A stretch of DNA of 64,000 nucleotides from Taklimakanibacter lacteus (GTDB lineage Bacteria; Pseudomonadota; Alphaproteobacteria; Rhizobiales; Aestuariivirgaceae): assembly GCA_003576695.1 (NCBI GenBank), contig QOZQ01000018.1, positions 1 through 64,000 of the forward strand, read 5' to 3'. Shown here in pieces: positions 41,232 through 51,981 of the stretch. Positions within the stretch are counted from its first letter, which is position 1; each line of letters begins with the position of its first letter. The position numbers were made by a program, and so were the translations under genes. The notes below the pieces were generated by a model. The model searched no databases, had not been told where the DNA came from, and saw only the letters and a list, made by a program, of their open reading frames with translations.

Positions 41232-42038
41232 CTAGCTCCTCGCCATCTGGTGCTTGAGGAACGGCGATGCGGCGAGCAGGATGAGCAGCACCATGCCGAG
41301 CATGGTGAAGGAAAGCGCCGCCCCCAGCGGCCAGTTGAAGGCGGTGATGAACTGGCCCTCGATGATCGGGCCCAGCATAATGGCGTCCTTGCCGCCCAAT
41401 ATGCGCGGCTCCATGAAGGAGCCGATCACCGGCACGAAGATGAGGAAGATGGCGGCCATGATGCCCGGCATGCTGAGCGGCAGGGTGATGCGGCGGAAGG
41501 CCTGGGCCGGCGTGGCGCCGAGGCTGCGGCCCGCCTCGATCAAGGAGTCATCGATCGCCTGGAGCGAGATGTAGCAGGTGAGGATCGCATAGGGCAGGTA
41601 GGCATGGACGAGGCCGACGACGATCGCCGGATAGGAGAACAAGATGTTGAAGGGCTCGCGCAGCACCATGGTCCAGGAGAAGGTGCGCACCAGCGCGTTG
41701 GACCAGAAGGGCAGGATGATGAGAAGGAAGATCGCCTCGCGCCAGCGGCCCTTGATGTATTTGGCGAGGCCCAAGGCCGCGGGATAGCCGATGATGAGGC
41801 AGAGTGCCGTCACATAGAGGCCGAGCTCGACCGAGCGCCAGGCGTTGTACCAGTAGATCTGCTTGGTGAAGAAATCGGTGTAGTGCTTGAGGGTGAACTG
41901 CACCTCCTTGCCGCCCAGCGGCGAAGCAGTGAGGAAGCTGAAATAGAGCATGGTGGCGAGCGGCAGCAGCACCGTCACCGCCAGCCAGAGATAGGCCGGT
42001 GCGGTCAAGGCGAAAACGGTGCGGGCCTGGCGCGTCAT
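41232..42038 (-). CDS. ABC transporter permease, PotB type
   Basis: A 268-residue permease with six hydrophobic segments, first one FALTAPAYLWLAVTVLLPLATMLYF, a periplasmic loop with the EVQFTLKHYTDFF pattern typical of PotB-like proteins, and an EAA-type loop IEAGRSLGATPAQAFRRITLPL. It is separated from the binding-protein gene by a paired REP-like element (42046-42150), and followed four bases later by the PotC-type permease. Confidence 0.92.
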   Translation of the reverse strand: MTRQARTVFALTAPAYLWLAVTVLLPLATMLYFSFLTASPLGGKEVQFTLKHYTDFFTKQIYWYNAWRSVELGLYVTALCLIIGYPAALGLAKYIKGRWREAIFLLIILPFWSNALVRTFSWTMVLREPFNILFSYPAIVVGLVHAYLPYAILTCYISLQAIDDSLIEAGRSLGATPAQAFRRITLPLSMPGIMAAIFLIFVPVIGSFMEPRILGGKDAIMLGPIIEGQFITAFNWPLGAALSFTMLGMVLLILLAASPFLKHQMARS

Positions 42039-42045
42039 TACTGTC

Positions 42046-42150
42046 CGTCACCCCGGCGAAAGCCGGGGCCCATTAAATTCTTTCCGCTTGGCGGGAATCG
42101 CATGCATTTCCACGAATTCAAGGGGTCCCGGCTTTCGCCGGGAATGACGG
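42046..42150. repeat. Paired REP-like element between binding-protein and permease genes
   Basis: Arms CGTCACCCCGGC-GAAA-GCCGGGG and CCCGGC-TTTC-GCCGGGAATGACGG face each other over 105 bases. The interior CCCATTAAATTCTTTCC is shared with the element at 13428. It lies inside the transport operon where a binding-protein gene is followed by permeases; REP hairpins there often protect the upstream message. Confidence 0.85.
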
Positions 42151-42167
42151 ATGTAAGATTGCGAACC

Positions 42168-43247
42168 TTAAAGCGCGAAGCTCGTCTTCACTTCGTCCCA
42201 GAGCTCCTGGTTCTTCTGCTTCTGCTCGTCGGAGACGGGCGCCATCCACTGGACGCGCTTCACCACTTCGGGGTCGCCGAGCACCGTGCGGTTGAGCGCA
42301 TCGGCCGGCAATTGCGCATTGGCCTTGGCGTTGGCGGATGCGGGCGCGCCGATGTCATTGTCCCATTTCACGTAGAATTCGGGATCGACCATGAAGTTGA
42401 TGAAGGCCGCCGCCCCTTCGGCATTCGGCGCCTTGTCGGCGATGGTGAGGCCGTCGAACCAGCCGATGGCGCCTTCCTTCGGCACCACGAATTCGACCGG
42501 CAGCTTCATCGCCTTCTTGGAGCGCGCCGCCGAGCCCGACCAGTAGACGGCGATGTCATAGTCGCCCGCCGCCATGTATTTGTTCCACTCGTCTTCCGAC
42601 GACCAGAAGGTCTTGATCTGGCTCTTGAGCGCCTTGAGCTTGTCCTTGACCTTCTCCAGATCGGCCGGCGCGTTCATGTCCTGGCCGGTGGCGAGGGCGG
42701 CGATCTGGATCGATTCCAAGGCGTCGTCGCGCCAGCCGACCTTGCCCGCATGGGCCGGATCCCACAGAGCGCCCATCGTGTCGGGCTTGGCCGAAATCTT
42801 CTGGGTGTTGTAGGCGAAGGAGGTGAGGCCCCACACCCAGGCGATGGCGAAGTGCTTGCCACCCATGACGAAGCGGTCGCTGTCGCGCAGCGACGGCGCG
42901 AGGTCGCCGAAGTTGGAGAATTTCGACGTGTCGAGCGGCTGGATCAGGCCCTCATGGGCGGCTTCCATGACATAGATGTTGTTCATCAGCACGACGTCAT
43001 AGGTGCCGGGGCTGGTGCGCAATTTGGTCAGCATCTCCTGCTCGGAGTTGAAATAGTCATGCACGACCTTGATGCCGGTCTTCTTCTCGAACATCTCGAG
43101 CGCCCATTTCTCGTCGGTGCCATAGCCCTGCCAGTTGAGGACCTTGATCTCGCCGGCGGCATGGGCGATGCGGCCGGTAAGGCCGAAAGTGGCAGCGCCG
43201 CCCATCAAGGCGAGAGCGGAGCGGCGGGACAAAACAAAGCGTGACAT
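42168..43247 (-). CDS. Extracellular solute-binding protein, PotD/spermidine-putrescine type
   Basis: A 359-residue periplasmic protein. The N-terminus has a Tat-type signal (SRRSALALMGGAATFGLTG, cleavage probably after AHA near residue 30). The mature part starts with GEIKVLNWQGYGTDEKW and continues with FEKKTGIKVVHDYFNSEQEML, characteristic of the PotD/PotF family. Whether the ligand is a polyamine is open: the operon also encodes an isochorismatase-like hydrolase and a glycosidase, and the upstream genes are nucleoside hydrolase and ribokinase. An AGGGAGATAG ribosome-binding site precedes the ATG. Confidence 0.9.
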   Translation of the reverse strand: MSRFVLSRRSALALMGGAATFGLTGRIAHAAGEIKVLNWQGYGTDEKWALEMFEKKTGIKVVHDYFNSEQEMLTKLRTSPGTYDVVLMNNIYVMEAAHEGLIQPLDTSKFSNFGDLAPSLRDSDRFVMGGKHFAIAWVWGLTSFAYNTQKISAKPDTMGALWDPAHAGKVGWRDDALESIQIAALATGQDMNAPADLEKVKDKLKALKSQIKTFWSSEDEWNKYMAAGDYDIAVYWSGSAARSKKAMKLPVEFVVPKEGAIGWFDGLTIADKAPNAEGAAAFINFMVDPEFYVKWDNDIGAPASANAKANAQLPADALNRTVLGDPEVVKRVQWMAPVSDEQKQKNQELWDEVKTSFAL

Positions 43248-43335
43248 GGACTATCTCCCTAGGTTTTTATGGACTTTATCGGACGGGCGGCAGGCCAGCA
43301 ATCGGCGGCTCATCCGGGCAGGTTCGTATCGTTGA

Positions 43336-43352
43336 ATGTTAGTATACACACA
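43336..43352. promoter_or_regulatory. GntR-like operator candidate upstream of the transporter operon
   Basis: The 108-base gap between ribokinase and binding-protein genes contains ATGTTAGTATACACAC with a central GTATAC (43342-43347), similar to the TNGTATACNA-like sites of GntR-family regulators. No GntR gene is present in the window. The site suggests that the transporter part can be transcribed independently of the nucleosidase-kinase pair. Confidence 0.35.
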
Positions 43353-43355
43353 AAT

Positions 43356-44276
43356 TTATGACATCCGCAAGAAGGCGTCGATCTCCGGCCGCGTCGGGGC
43401 GGCGGCGGATGCGCCTCGCTTGGTCGTGGACAGAGCCCCGCAGGCGGCGGCAAACCGTACCGCCTCGGCAAGCGGTTTTCCGTCATCGAGCGCTGCGGCG
43501 AGCCCGCCATTGAAGCTGTCGCCCGCCGCCACCGTATCGATGGCATCGACCTTGAAGGGCGGGATGAAGCCCTCTTCCTTGTCGCCCGAGAAAGCAACGC
43601 CTTTGGCGCCGAGCTTGACGAGGGCGATGCGGAAGCCCTTGGCCTTGAGCTCGCGCGCGGCCCGCAGCCCGTCATCGGGTGTCATGGGCTGCCAGCCGAG
43701 AAGTCCCGCCGTCTCACTCTCATTGGGCGTGATGATATCGACCGTGGCGGCCACCTCGGGCGGGAAGGGCTGCTTCGGCGCCGGTGCCGGATCGAGAATG
43801 ACGATGCCGCCCCTGGCGCGCACGATCCGCGCGGCGGCCAGCGAGGCGCCGAGCGGCACTTCGAGCTGGAGCAGCAGCACGCGTGCATTTTCGAGATCGG
43901 CGCGGGCGCGCTCGGCGTCGCTCGCATCGATGGCCGCATTGGCGCCGGCGATCACCGAGATCATGTTCTGGCCGCCTTCGCCGACTTTGATGATGGCAAT
44001 GCCGCTCGGCGAATTCTCATCGCGGCGGATAGAACCAAGATCGACATTATAAGAAGCGAGCTCAGCGCGCGCAGCATCGCCGAAGGAATCAGCGCCGACG
44101 CGGCCGACGAAATGAACCTCGCTGCCGAGCTTGCGTGCCGCCACCGCCTGATTGGCGCCCTTGCCGCCGAGGCCCATCTTGTAGCCCATGCCGTGCAGCG
44201 TCTCGCCCGGCTTCGGCAGGCGATCGAGATAGGCGATGACATCCATGTTGATGGAGCCGAAAACCGCAACACTCAT
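43356..44276 (-). CDS. rbsK: Ribokinase
   Basis: A 306-residue PfkB-family kinase. It opens with VAVFGSINMDVIAYLDRLPKPGET, has the substrate motif GGKGANQAVAARKLG (about 38-52) and the catalytic segment DTVAAGDSFNGG (about 249-260, where the more usual form is TTGAGD). Ribokinase phosphorylates ribose at O-5. It is encoded three bases downstream of a nucleoside hydrolase, whose product ribose it would channel to the pentose phosphate pathway. The gene symbol rests on motif and context. Confidence 0.88.
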   Translation of the reverse strand: MSVAVFGSINMDVIAYLDRLPKPGETLHGMGYKMGLGGKGANQAVAARKLGSEVHFVGRVGADSFGDAARAELASYNVDLGSIRRDENSPSGIAIIKVGEGGQNMISVIAGANAAIDASDAERARADLENARVLLLQLEVPLGASLAAARIVRARGGIVILDPAPAPKQPFPPEVAATVDIITPNESETAGLLGWQPMTPDDGLRAARELKAKGFRIALVKLGAKGVAFSGDKEEGFIPPFKVDAIDTVAAGDSFNGGLAAALDDGKPLAEAVRFAAACGALSTTKRGASAAAPTRPEIDAFLRMS

Positions 44277-44279
44277 TAT

Positions 44280-45149
44280 TCACATCTCCCCGCAAAGGCG
44301 CCTTTGCATATGCGCGAACAATGCGTCGCGGGCAACCTCGGTCAAAACTTCGTGCGGCCCTTCCGCGTCACCGGCAAAGTGGGTGCGGCCATCTTCCCCG
44401 CCTGACGTCGTGACCGTCAGCGTGCCGCGCCGGCGCGCGAACAGATCCGGCCACAGAAGGGCTGCGATCACCGCCGCGTCATGGATGGCGGCCGGATGGG
44501 CATTGCTGCCGGCATAGGGCAGGAGCTCGCCGCACAGACGCGCCGGCGCCGCGGCAGATTGGGCCAAGTGCCGGGTCATGTCCGCAGGCACGATCAGCGT
44601 GCGGGTGATGTCGAGCGGGATGAGGGTGATGTCGATGCCGGATGCGAAGACGATCTCGGCGGCCTGCGGATCGGCCCAGATATTGAGCTCGGCATGGGGC
44701 GTGGCATTGCCGCGGCCAAGCGCCCCGCCCATGATGGCCAGCCGCCTGGGCCTGTGTCCGTTCTTTATCAGCTCCGCAATATTGGTGAGCGAGCCGATGG
44801 CGCAGACGACATCTGCATCGACGGCGCGGCGGATGAATTCTTCGCGAGCCATTCGGTGCGCTGGTCTTTGCGGGGCCGCGAGCGGCAATATGCCGTCGCC
44901 GCCCCAGACATCGGTCGAATGCCGCACCGTGATGGCGAGGGGCTTGGCGGCGCCCTGGAAAAGTGGAAAGCGGCAGGCGAGCCGGCCCATGACCTTCTCG
45001 GCATTGGCCGTCACGGTGTCGATCGGCGCATTGGCGGCAACCGTCGACAAACCGGTCACCTCCAATTCCGGAGATGCCATGGCCAGAGCCAGCGCGATGG
45101 CATCGTCGAGGCCCGGATCGCAGTCGAGAAGGAGGCGAATCGCGCTCAT
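44280..45149 (-). CDS. Nucleoside hydrolase (inosine-uridine preferring type)
   Basis: A 289-residue hydrolase that splits the N-glycosidic bond of ribonucleosides to base and ribose. The calcium-binding active-site motif LLLDCDPGLDDAIALALA is at residues 6-23, with MGGALGRGNATPHAELNIWADPQAAEIV in the usual central position (containing the substrate Asn and Asp) and the C-terminal His/Asp region AIHDAAVIAALL. Slightly shorter than typical (about 310). The start ATG follows the 325-base intergenic region. With ribokinase it forms a nucleoside salvage pair. Confidence 0.9.
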   Translation of the reverse strand: MSAIRLLLDCDPGLDDAIALALAMASPELEVTGLSTVAANAPIDTVTANAEKVMGRLACRFPLFQGAAKPLAITVRHSTDVWGGDGILPLAAPQRPAHRMAREEFIRRAVDADVVCAIGSLTNIAELIKNGHRPRRLAIMGGALGRGNATPHAELNIWADPQAAEIVFASGIDITLIPLDITRTLIVPADMTRHLAQSAAAPARLCGELLPYAGSNAHPAAIHDAAVIAALLWPDLFARRRGTLTVTTSGGEDGRTHFAGDAEGPHEVLTEVARDALFAHMQRRLCGEM

Positions 45150-45474
45150 CGCACACCCATAAGGGGTCTTTTCAAGTGCGGCCAGAGTGGTGGATCCAGA
45201 GGTCAGAATCCCATGTTGCGTTGCGCAATTTCAGGGCATGGGCTGGTCAAGTTTTGGCCAATCAGGGTTTAAGTCTATGAATTTGATCGTGTTTATTGTG
45301 TCAAGAAATAGTCACTGCAATTTCAACTAGTTAAGACGTTCGATTGTTAAGGTTTGATGAAATTGACGGTGGGAACAGCCATGCGAATTTCGCATTGCAC
45401 AAATTGGTGCGATGCACCATATTACTCTCGTCGAAAGCAACCAACCAACCTGTCAATCCATAGGGGAATGACCC
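45150..45474. other. AT-richer intergenic region between nucleoside hydrolase and DUF1127 genes
   Basis: About 325 bases with no gene. It must hold the leftward promoter of the nucleoside hydrolase and the rightward promoter of the DUF1127 gene. The right half (45280-45440) is clearly AT-richer than its surroundings. It contains two small perfect palindromes and a promoter candidate, given as separate entries. Confidence 0.6.
45381..45424 (+). promoter_or_regulatory. Promoter with two palindromes upstream of the DUF1127 gene
   Basis: ATGCGAA-T-TTCGCAT (45381-45395) and TGGTGC-GAT-GCACCA (45405-45419) are perfect inverted repeats. A possible promoter uses TTGCAC (45395-45400) and ATATTA (45419-45424) with 18-base spacing, so the second palindrome would lie exactly between the boxes and the first just upstream. 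This arrangement suggests repressor or activator binding. Confidence 0.45.
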
Positions 45475-45627
45475 ATGTTCAACTTCTTCTCTGACGGCCT
45501 CAAGCGCTGGAACCGCTACAACATCACCAAGCGTGAGCTCGACCTGCTCACCGACCGTGAGCTTGCCGATCTCGGCATCATGCGCTCCGACATTCCGCGC
45601 ATCGCGCGCGAGAGCGTTGCCCGCTAA
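45475..45627 (+). CDS. DUF1127 domain-containing small protein
   Basis: A 50-residue protein starting MFNFFSDGLKRW and containing the DUF1127 core RELDLLTDRELADLGIMRSDIP near the middle and C-terminus (split into RELDLLTDRELADLG and IMRSDIPRIAR). AGGGGA lies seven bases before the ATG. DUF1127 micro-proteins are abundant in alphaproteobacteria; some have been linked to RNA turnover and stress or phosphate and carbon metabolism. It is a single-gene unit ending before a rho-independent terminator at 45712. Confidence 0.88.
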   Translation: MFNFFSDGLKRWNRYNITKRELDLLTDRELADLGIMRSDIPRIARESVAR

Positions 45628-45711
45628 GCTCACCCAAAGAGAAATTCGCGAGCCTCATCCTTCGCCGTCGCGTATTGCGTCCTGGCGAAGTGATCATGGC
45701 TCCGCATAAAG

Positions 45712-45747
45712 AGCCCGCCGGTCCTCCCCTGGCGGGTTCTTCGTTTT
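45712..45747 (+). terminator. Rho-independent terminator downstream of the DUF1127 gene
   Basis: AGCCCGCC (45712-45719) pairs with GGCGGGTT (45731-45738, one G-U) around an 11-base loop and is followed by CTTCGTTTT. It lies 85 bases after the DUF1127 stop. Confidence 0.75.
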
Positions 45748-45765
45748 ATAGGACCGCGGGATTTG

Positions 45766-45792
45766 TCCCGAAAAGTCTGCAACTTTTCGGGA
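45766..45792. repeat. Palindromic repeat with CCCGAAAAGT core
   Basis: TCCCGAAAAGT-CTGCA-ACTTTTCGGGA, a perfect 11-base-pair stem with a 5-base loop. The CCCGAAAAGT/ACTTTTCGGG core is a frequent intergenic repeat in Hyphomicrobiales and is related in sequence to the 15171 repeat (TTTTCC arms). Confidence 0.7.
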
Positions 45793-46016
45793 TCCAGCTC
45801 TTAAAATGCGCAGACCCCGACAGTGCCGTTTCCGCTTGCGGCAATCCGCCGTGCCTTCCCAGTTGCGAGTCCATTTCCCATGTGATAACCCACGCGCGCG
45901 GCTTCAGGCGGGACCCATGCCGCACGTGCTTTATCAAGTGCGATTATCCAATAAATTCATGTGCTTCCGTTCCAGTGGCGATGGTTCGACAAGCGCGGGT
46001 TCGGCGGGGAGTTGTC

Positions 46017-46577
46017 GTGGCTCAAGGTGATCAGACGGTATCAGGCGTCCCCGGACGTTATGCGACCGCCCTTTTTGAACTGGCTCAGGAAGCCAATGCG
46101 GTCGACCAGATCGGCGCCGATCTCGCAAATTTCCAGGCCCTTCTCGATGAATCCGACGATCTGAAGCGCCTCGTCCGCTCGCCCGTCTTCTCCGCCGAGG
46201 ACCAGATTTCCGCCCTCGAGGCACTGTGCGCAGAGGCCGGCATCAAGAGCCTCGCCCTCAATTTCATCAAGCTCGTCGCGCAGAACCGCCGGCTCTTCGT
46301 CCTTCCCGACATGATCAAGGCGTATCAGACGCTGGTCGCCCAGTCGAAGGGCGAGATCAGCGCCGAAGTCACTTCGGCCGACGCGCTTTCCGCCAAACAC
46401 CTCGCCGACCTCAAGGCCGCCATCAAGGCGAGCGTGGGGCGCGATGTGCAACTCTCCACCCGGGTTGATCCCGCCATCCTCGGCGGCCTTATCGTCAAGG
46501 TCGGCTCGCGCATGGTGGACAATTCGCTCAAGACCAAACTTCAAAACCTCAAGATCGCGATGAAGGGGACCGGCTGA
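46017..46577 (+). CDS. atpH: F1F0 ATP synthase subunit delta
   Basis: A 186-residue peripheral-stalk subunit joining F1 to the b subunits. Characteristic segments: [18 protein letters not shown] near the N-terminus, [22 protein letters not shown] in the middle, and the C-terminal [27 protein letters not shown]. The start is taken as GTG, preceded by GGGGAG at good spacing; the alternative ATG at 45981 would add 12 residues and lacks a binding site. It is first in atpHAGDC; atpA begins one base after its stop. Confidence 0.95.
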   Translation: MAQGDQTVSGVPGRYATALFELAQEANAVDQIGADLANFQALLDESDDLKRLVRSPVFSAEDQISALEALCAEAGIKSLALNFIKLVAQNRRLFVLPDMIKAYQTLVAQSKGEISAEVTSADALSAKHLADLKAAIKASVGRDVQLSTRVDPAILGGLIVKVGSRMVDNSLKTKLQNLKIAMKGTG

Positions 46578-46578
46578 T

Positions 46579-48108
<1,530 letters not shown>

Positions 48109-48144
48109 TCATCCTGAACGAGGCTAGGAGCTGAAGGCAGGACG

Positions 48145-49023
48145 ATGCCAAGTCTAAAAGACCTCAGAAATCGCATCACCTCGGTGAAGTCGACCCGCAA
48201 GATCACCAAGGCGATGCAAATGGTGGCGGCGGCGAAATTGCGCCGCGCCCAGGAATCGGCGCTTGCCGCGCGTCCCTATTCGGAGCGCATGGCGACGGTG
48301 CTGGCCAATCTCTCGTCCTCGATGGAAGGCCGCGATGACGCGCCGCAGCTCCTCGCCGGCAATGGCAAGGACCAGACGCATCTTCTCGTCGTGTGCACCG
48401 CCGAGCGCGGTCTGTGCGGCGGCTTCAATTCCTCGATCGCGAGGCTGGCGCGCGAGCATGCCGACAAGCTGCTCGCCCAGGGCAAGACGGTGAAGATCCT
48501 CACCGTCGGCAAGAAGGGCAACGACATCCTGAAACGGCTCTATGGCCGCTTCATCATCGACACGGTCGATCTGCGTGCGGCGCGGACACTCGCCTTCAGC
48601 CATGCCCAGGGCATCGCGCAGAAGGTGTTGAAGCTGTTCGAGGATGGTCAGTTCGATGTCTGCACGCTGTTCTTCGCCGAATTCAAGTCGGTGATCTCGC
48701 AGAAGCCGACGGCGCTGCAGCTCATCCCGGCAGCTGTCTCAGGCGGCAAGACGCCCGATCTCGGCGGCGCCATCTATGATGCCGAACCCGATGAGGGCGA
48801 AATCCTCGCCGATCTGCTGCCGCGCAATATCGGGGTGCAGATCTTCCGGGCGCTGCTCGAAAACGCAGCGTCCGAACAGGGCGCCCGCATGAGCGCCATG
48901 GACAGTGCGACGCGCAATGCCGGCGACATGATCAACAAATTGTCGATCCGCTACAACCGTCAGCGCCAGGCGCAGATCACCAAGGAACTCATTGAAATCA
49001 TTTCGGGCGCGGAAGCGCTCTAG
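48145..49023 (+). CDS. atpG: F1F0 ATP synthase subunit gamma
   Basis: A 292-residue rotor shaft subunit. The N-terminal coiled-coil [11 protein letters not shown] then [20 protein letters not shown] and the C-terminal SERGARM-type helix ([20 protein letters not shown]) are intact, followed by [16 protein letters not shown]. Typical alphaproteobacterial length. It lies 36 bases after atpA and 24 before atpD. Confidence 0.97.
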   Translation: MPSLKDLRNRITSVKSTRKITKAMQMVAAAKLRRAQESALAARPYSERMATVLANLSSSMEGRDDAPQLLAGNGKDQTHLLVVCTAERGLCGGFNSSIARLAREHADKLLAQGKTVKILTVGKKGNDILKRLYGRFIIDTVDLRAARTLAFSHAQGIAQKVLKLFEDGQFDVCTLFFAEFKSVISQKPTALQLIPAAVSGGKTPDLGGAIYDAEPDEGEILADLLPRNIGVQIFRALLENAASEQGARMSAMDSATRNAGDMINKLSIRYNRQRQAQITKELIEIISGAEAL

Positions 49024-50499
<1,476 letters not shown>

Positions 50500-50504
50500 T
50501 CGTC

Positions 50505-50900
50505 ATGGCGCTCCATTTCGAACTGGTTTCGCCGGAACGGCTGCTCTTCTCGGGCGATGTCGCGGAAGTCGACATTCCGGGCACTGAGGGCGATATGGGC
50601 ATCCTTCCCGGTCATGCGCCGGTGCTCTCGACCTTGCGTCCGGGCGTCGTCACGGTGACCAAGGAAGGTGGCCAGAAGGAGCGCATCTTCGTGCGCGGCG
50701 GCTTCGCCGAGGTCAATCCGCAGGGGCTCACGGTTCTCGCCGAAGTAGCCGTGCCGGTCGCCGAGCTCCATGCCGATCTTCTGGCGCAGCAGGTCAAGGA
50801 CGCGCAGGAAGACGTTTCCGATGCGCAGGACGATGAGACGCGCCGGCGTGCCCAGGAAAATCTCGATCACCTGCTGGCGCTGCAGGGCGCTCTTCAGTGA
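50505..50900 (+). CDS. atpC: F1F0 ATP synthase subunit epsilon
   Basis: A 131-residue central-stalk subunit that couples rotation and can inhibit ATP hydrolysis. The N-terminal beta-sandwich (FELVSPERLLFSGDVAEVDIPGTEGDMGILPGHAPVL) and two C-terminal helices are visible. It ends the F1 operon, five bases after atpD, and a strong terminator follows within 30 bases. Confidence 0.96.
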   Translation: MALHFELVSPERLLFSGDVAEVDIPGTEGDMGILPGHAPVLSTLRPGVVTVTKEGGQKERIFVRGGFAEVNPQGLTVLAEVAVPVAELHADLLAQQVKDAQEDVSDAQDDETRRRAQENLDHLLALQGALQ

Positions 50901-50923
50901 GAGCTTTCACAATCTGATTGAAG

Positions 50924-50951
50924 GGCCCGCCTCGCGCGGGCCTTTGTTTTT
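50924..50951 (+). terminator. Rho-independent terminator of the atpHAGDC operon
   Basis: GGCCCGC-CTCGC-GCGGGCC (50924-50942) with TTTGTTTTT directly after. It ends 14 bases before the next ATG, so the signal peptidase gene must rely on read-through or on a promoter within atpC or in the terminator region. Confidence 0.88.
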
Positions 50952-50964
50952 GGGGGGACGTGCC

Positions 50965-51948
50965 ATGGAAGAAGCTCGGGCGAGAAGCAAGCTGTCGATC
51001 TGGCTGATCGGACTACTCCTTGGACCGATTATCCTGATGTTGTGGTTAGGCCGCGGCTGGCTCGCCTTCTTCTATCTTCTGGCACAGCTGATCCTGATCG
51101 CTCTTGCTCTCCTCGTGGTCGGGACCGGTGTCGTCGCGCCTCCTGCCTTTGCCGATTTCGACGTCATGGTCCTTCTTGTGAACGCCCTGTTCAACATTGT
51201 GGGCATCGTACATGGCCTGAGGATCAGAGAGGCTTCGTCAGCACGGCCATGGTTTTCCCGCTGGTATGTCGCGATCGTGCTCACATTTGCCCTGAGCTGG
51301 CTCATTCCATTCGGGATACGTGAACTCCTGTTCCAGCCTTTCAATATACCGTCCGGCAGTATGATCCCGGCCCTGACGCCCGGCGATCATGTCTTTGTAT
51401 CGAAGACCGCCTATGGCTATAGCCGCTATTCCTTCATCTTGGGACCGAACTTCTCCGGGCGTATCTGGGGCGCCGAACCGCGGCGTGGTGATATCGTCGT
51501 CTTCAAATTGCCGCGTGATAATCAGACAGACTATGTCAAGCGCCTCATCGGGTTGCCCGGCGATCGAATCCAGATGCGAGATGGCATCGTCCATCTCAAT
51601 GGAGAGGAGCTCAAGCTTGCGCCGGTTCAGGGCGTTCCGTGCCTCGGCTATGATCCGTGCAACTATTTCCGCGAGACCCTGCCTGGCGGAAACTCATATG
51701 TCGTCAATGATTCCATAGCCAATGGCGCGGCGGACAGTACGCCAGAGTATATTGTTCCCGATGGCCACTACTTCATGTTGGGCGACAATCGCGATAATGC
51801 GCTCGACAGCCGCTTTGCAGACAATGCGCCGGGCGGAGGAGTAGGCTTCGTTCCTTATGAAAATCTCGTCGGGCGTGTTGCCGTGATCTATTGGAATTCT
51901 TACGGCACCAGGATCGATGACCGGTTGCAAGGCTATCCGGGCAAATGA
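50965..51948 (+). CDS. Signal peptidase I with extra N-terminal membrane domain
   Basis: A 327-residue serine peptidase that cleaves Sec signal peptides at the periplasmic membrane face. The catalytic Ser is in NIPSGSMIPAL (132) and the catalytic Lys in TDYVKRLIGLPGD (192); GDNRDNALDSR gives the third conserved box. Unlike standard enzymes (one or two helices before the active site) it has about four hydrophobic segments in residues 10-120, with loops GRGW and APPAFADFD. Codon use is slightly less GC-biased than in the atp genes. It lies just past the atp terminator, with GGGGGGA as binding site, outside the lepB-rnc-era context, so it is probably a second, specialised signal peptidase. Confidence 0.85.
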   Translation: MEEARARSKLSIWLIGLLLGPIILMLWLGRGWLAFFYLLAQLILIALALLVVGTGVVAPPAFADFDVMVLLVNALFNIVGIVHGLRIREASSARPWFSRWYVAIVLTFALSWLIPFGIRELLFQPFNIPSGSMIPALTPGDHVFVSKTAYGYSRYSFILGPNFSGRIWGAEPRRGDIVVFKLPRDNQTDYVKRLIGLPGDRIQMRDGIVHLNGEELKLAPVQGVPCLGYDPCNYFRETLPGGNSYVVNDSIANGAADSTPEYIVPDGHYFMLGDNRDNALDSRFADNAPGGGVGFVPYENLVGRVAVIYWNSYGTRIDDRLQGYPGK

Positions 51949-51951
51949 AAA

Positions 51952-51971
51952 AGCCCGCTGTGAAGCGGGCT
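51952..51971 (-). terminator. Terminator between signal peptidase and helicase genes
   Basis: AGCCCGC-TGTGAA-GCGGGCT. On the minus strand the stem is followed by TTTTTC, making a good terminator for the helicase gene (stop at 51982). On the plus strand it is followed by CTTCCTT and may also stop the signal peptidase transcript. Confidence 0.8.
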
Positions 51972-51981
51972 CTTCCTTAGG

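Larger units (their letters stand above)
45628..46016. other. Intergenic region upstream of the F1 ATP synthase operon
   Basis: About 390 bases. It holds the terminator at 45712-45747, a repeat-type hairpin at 45766-45792, and then about 220 bases that should contain the atp promoter. No clear consensus promoter stands out; TTGCGA-N17-TAACCC (around 45861-45889) is a weak possibility. No additional gene is convincing. Confidence 0.5.

Noticed and set aside
13428-42150. Repeated CCCGGC hairpins as a CRISPR array
   Set aside because: The copies are dispersed over tens of kilobases, occur in both orientations and lack regular spacers or cas genes.
39408-43247. Calling the PotDBCA-type genes a spermidine or putrescine transporter
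   Set aside because: The subfamily has broad specificity, and the co-encoded hydrolase and glycosidase do not point to polyamines.
45981-46016. ATG 12 codons upstream as the start of atpH
   Set aside because: No ribosome-binding site precedes it, and the GTG at 46017 has GGGGAG at proper spacing and gives the usual N-terminus.
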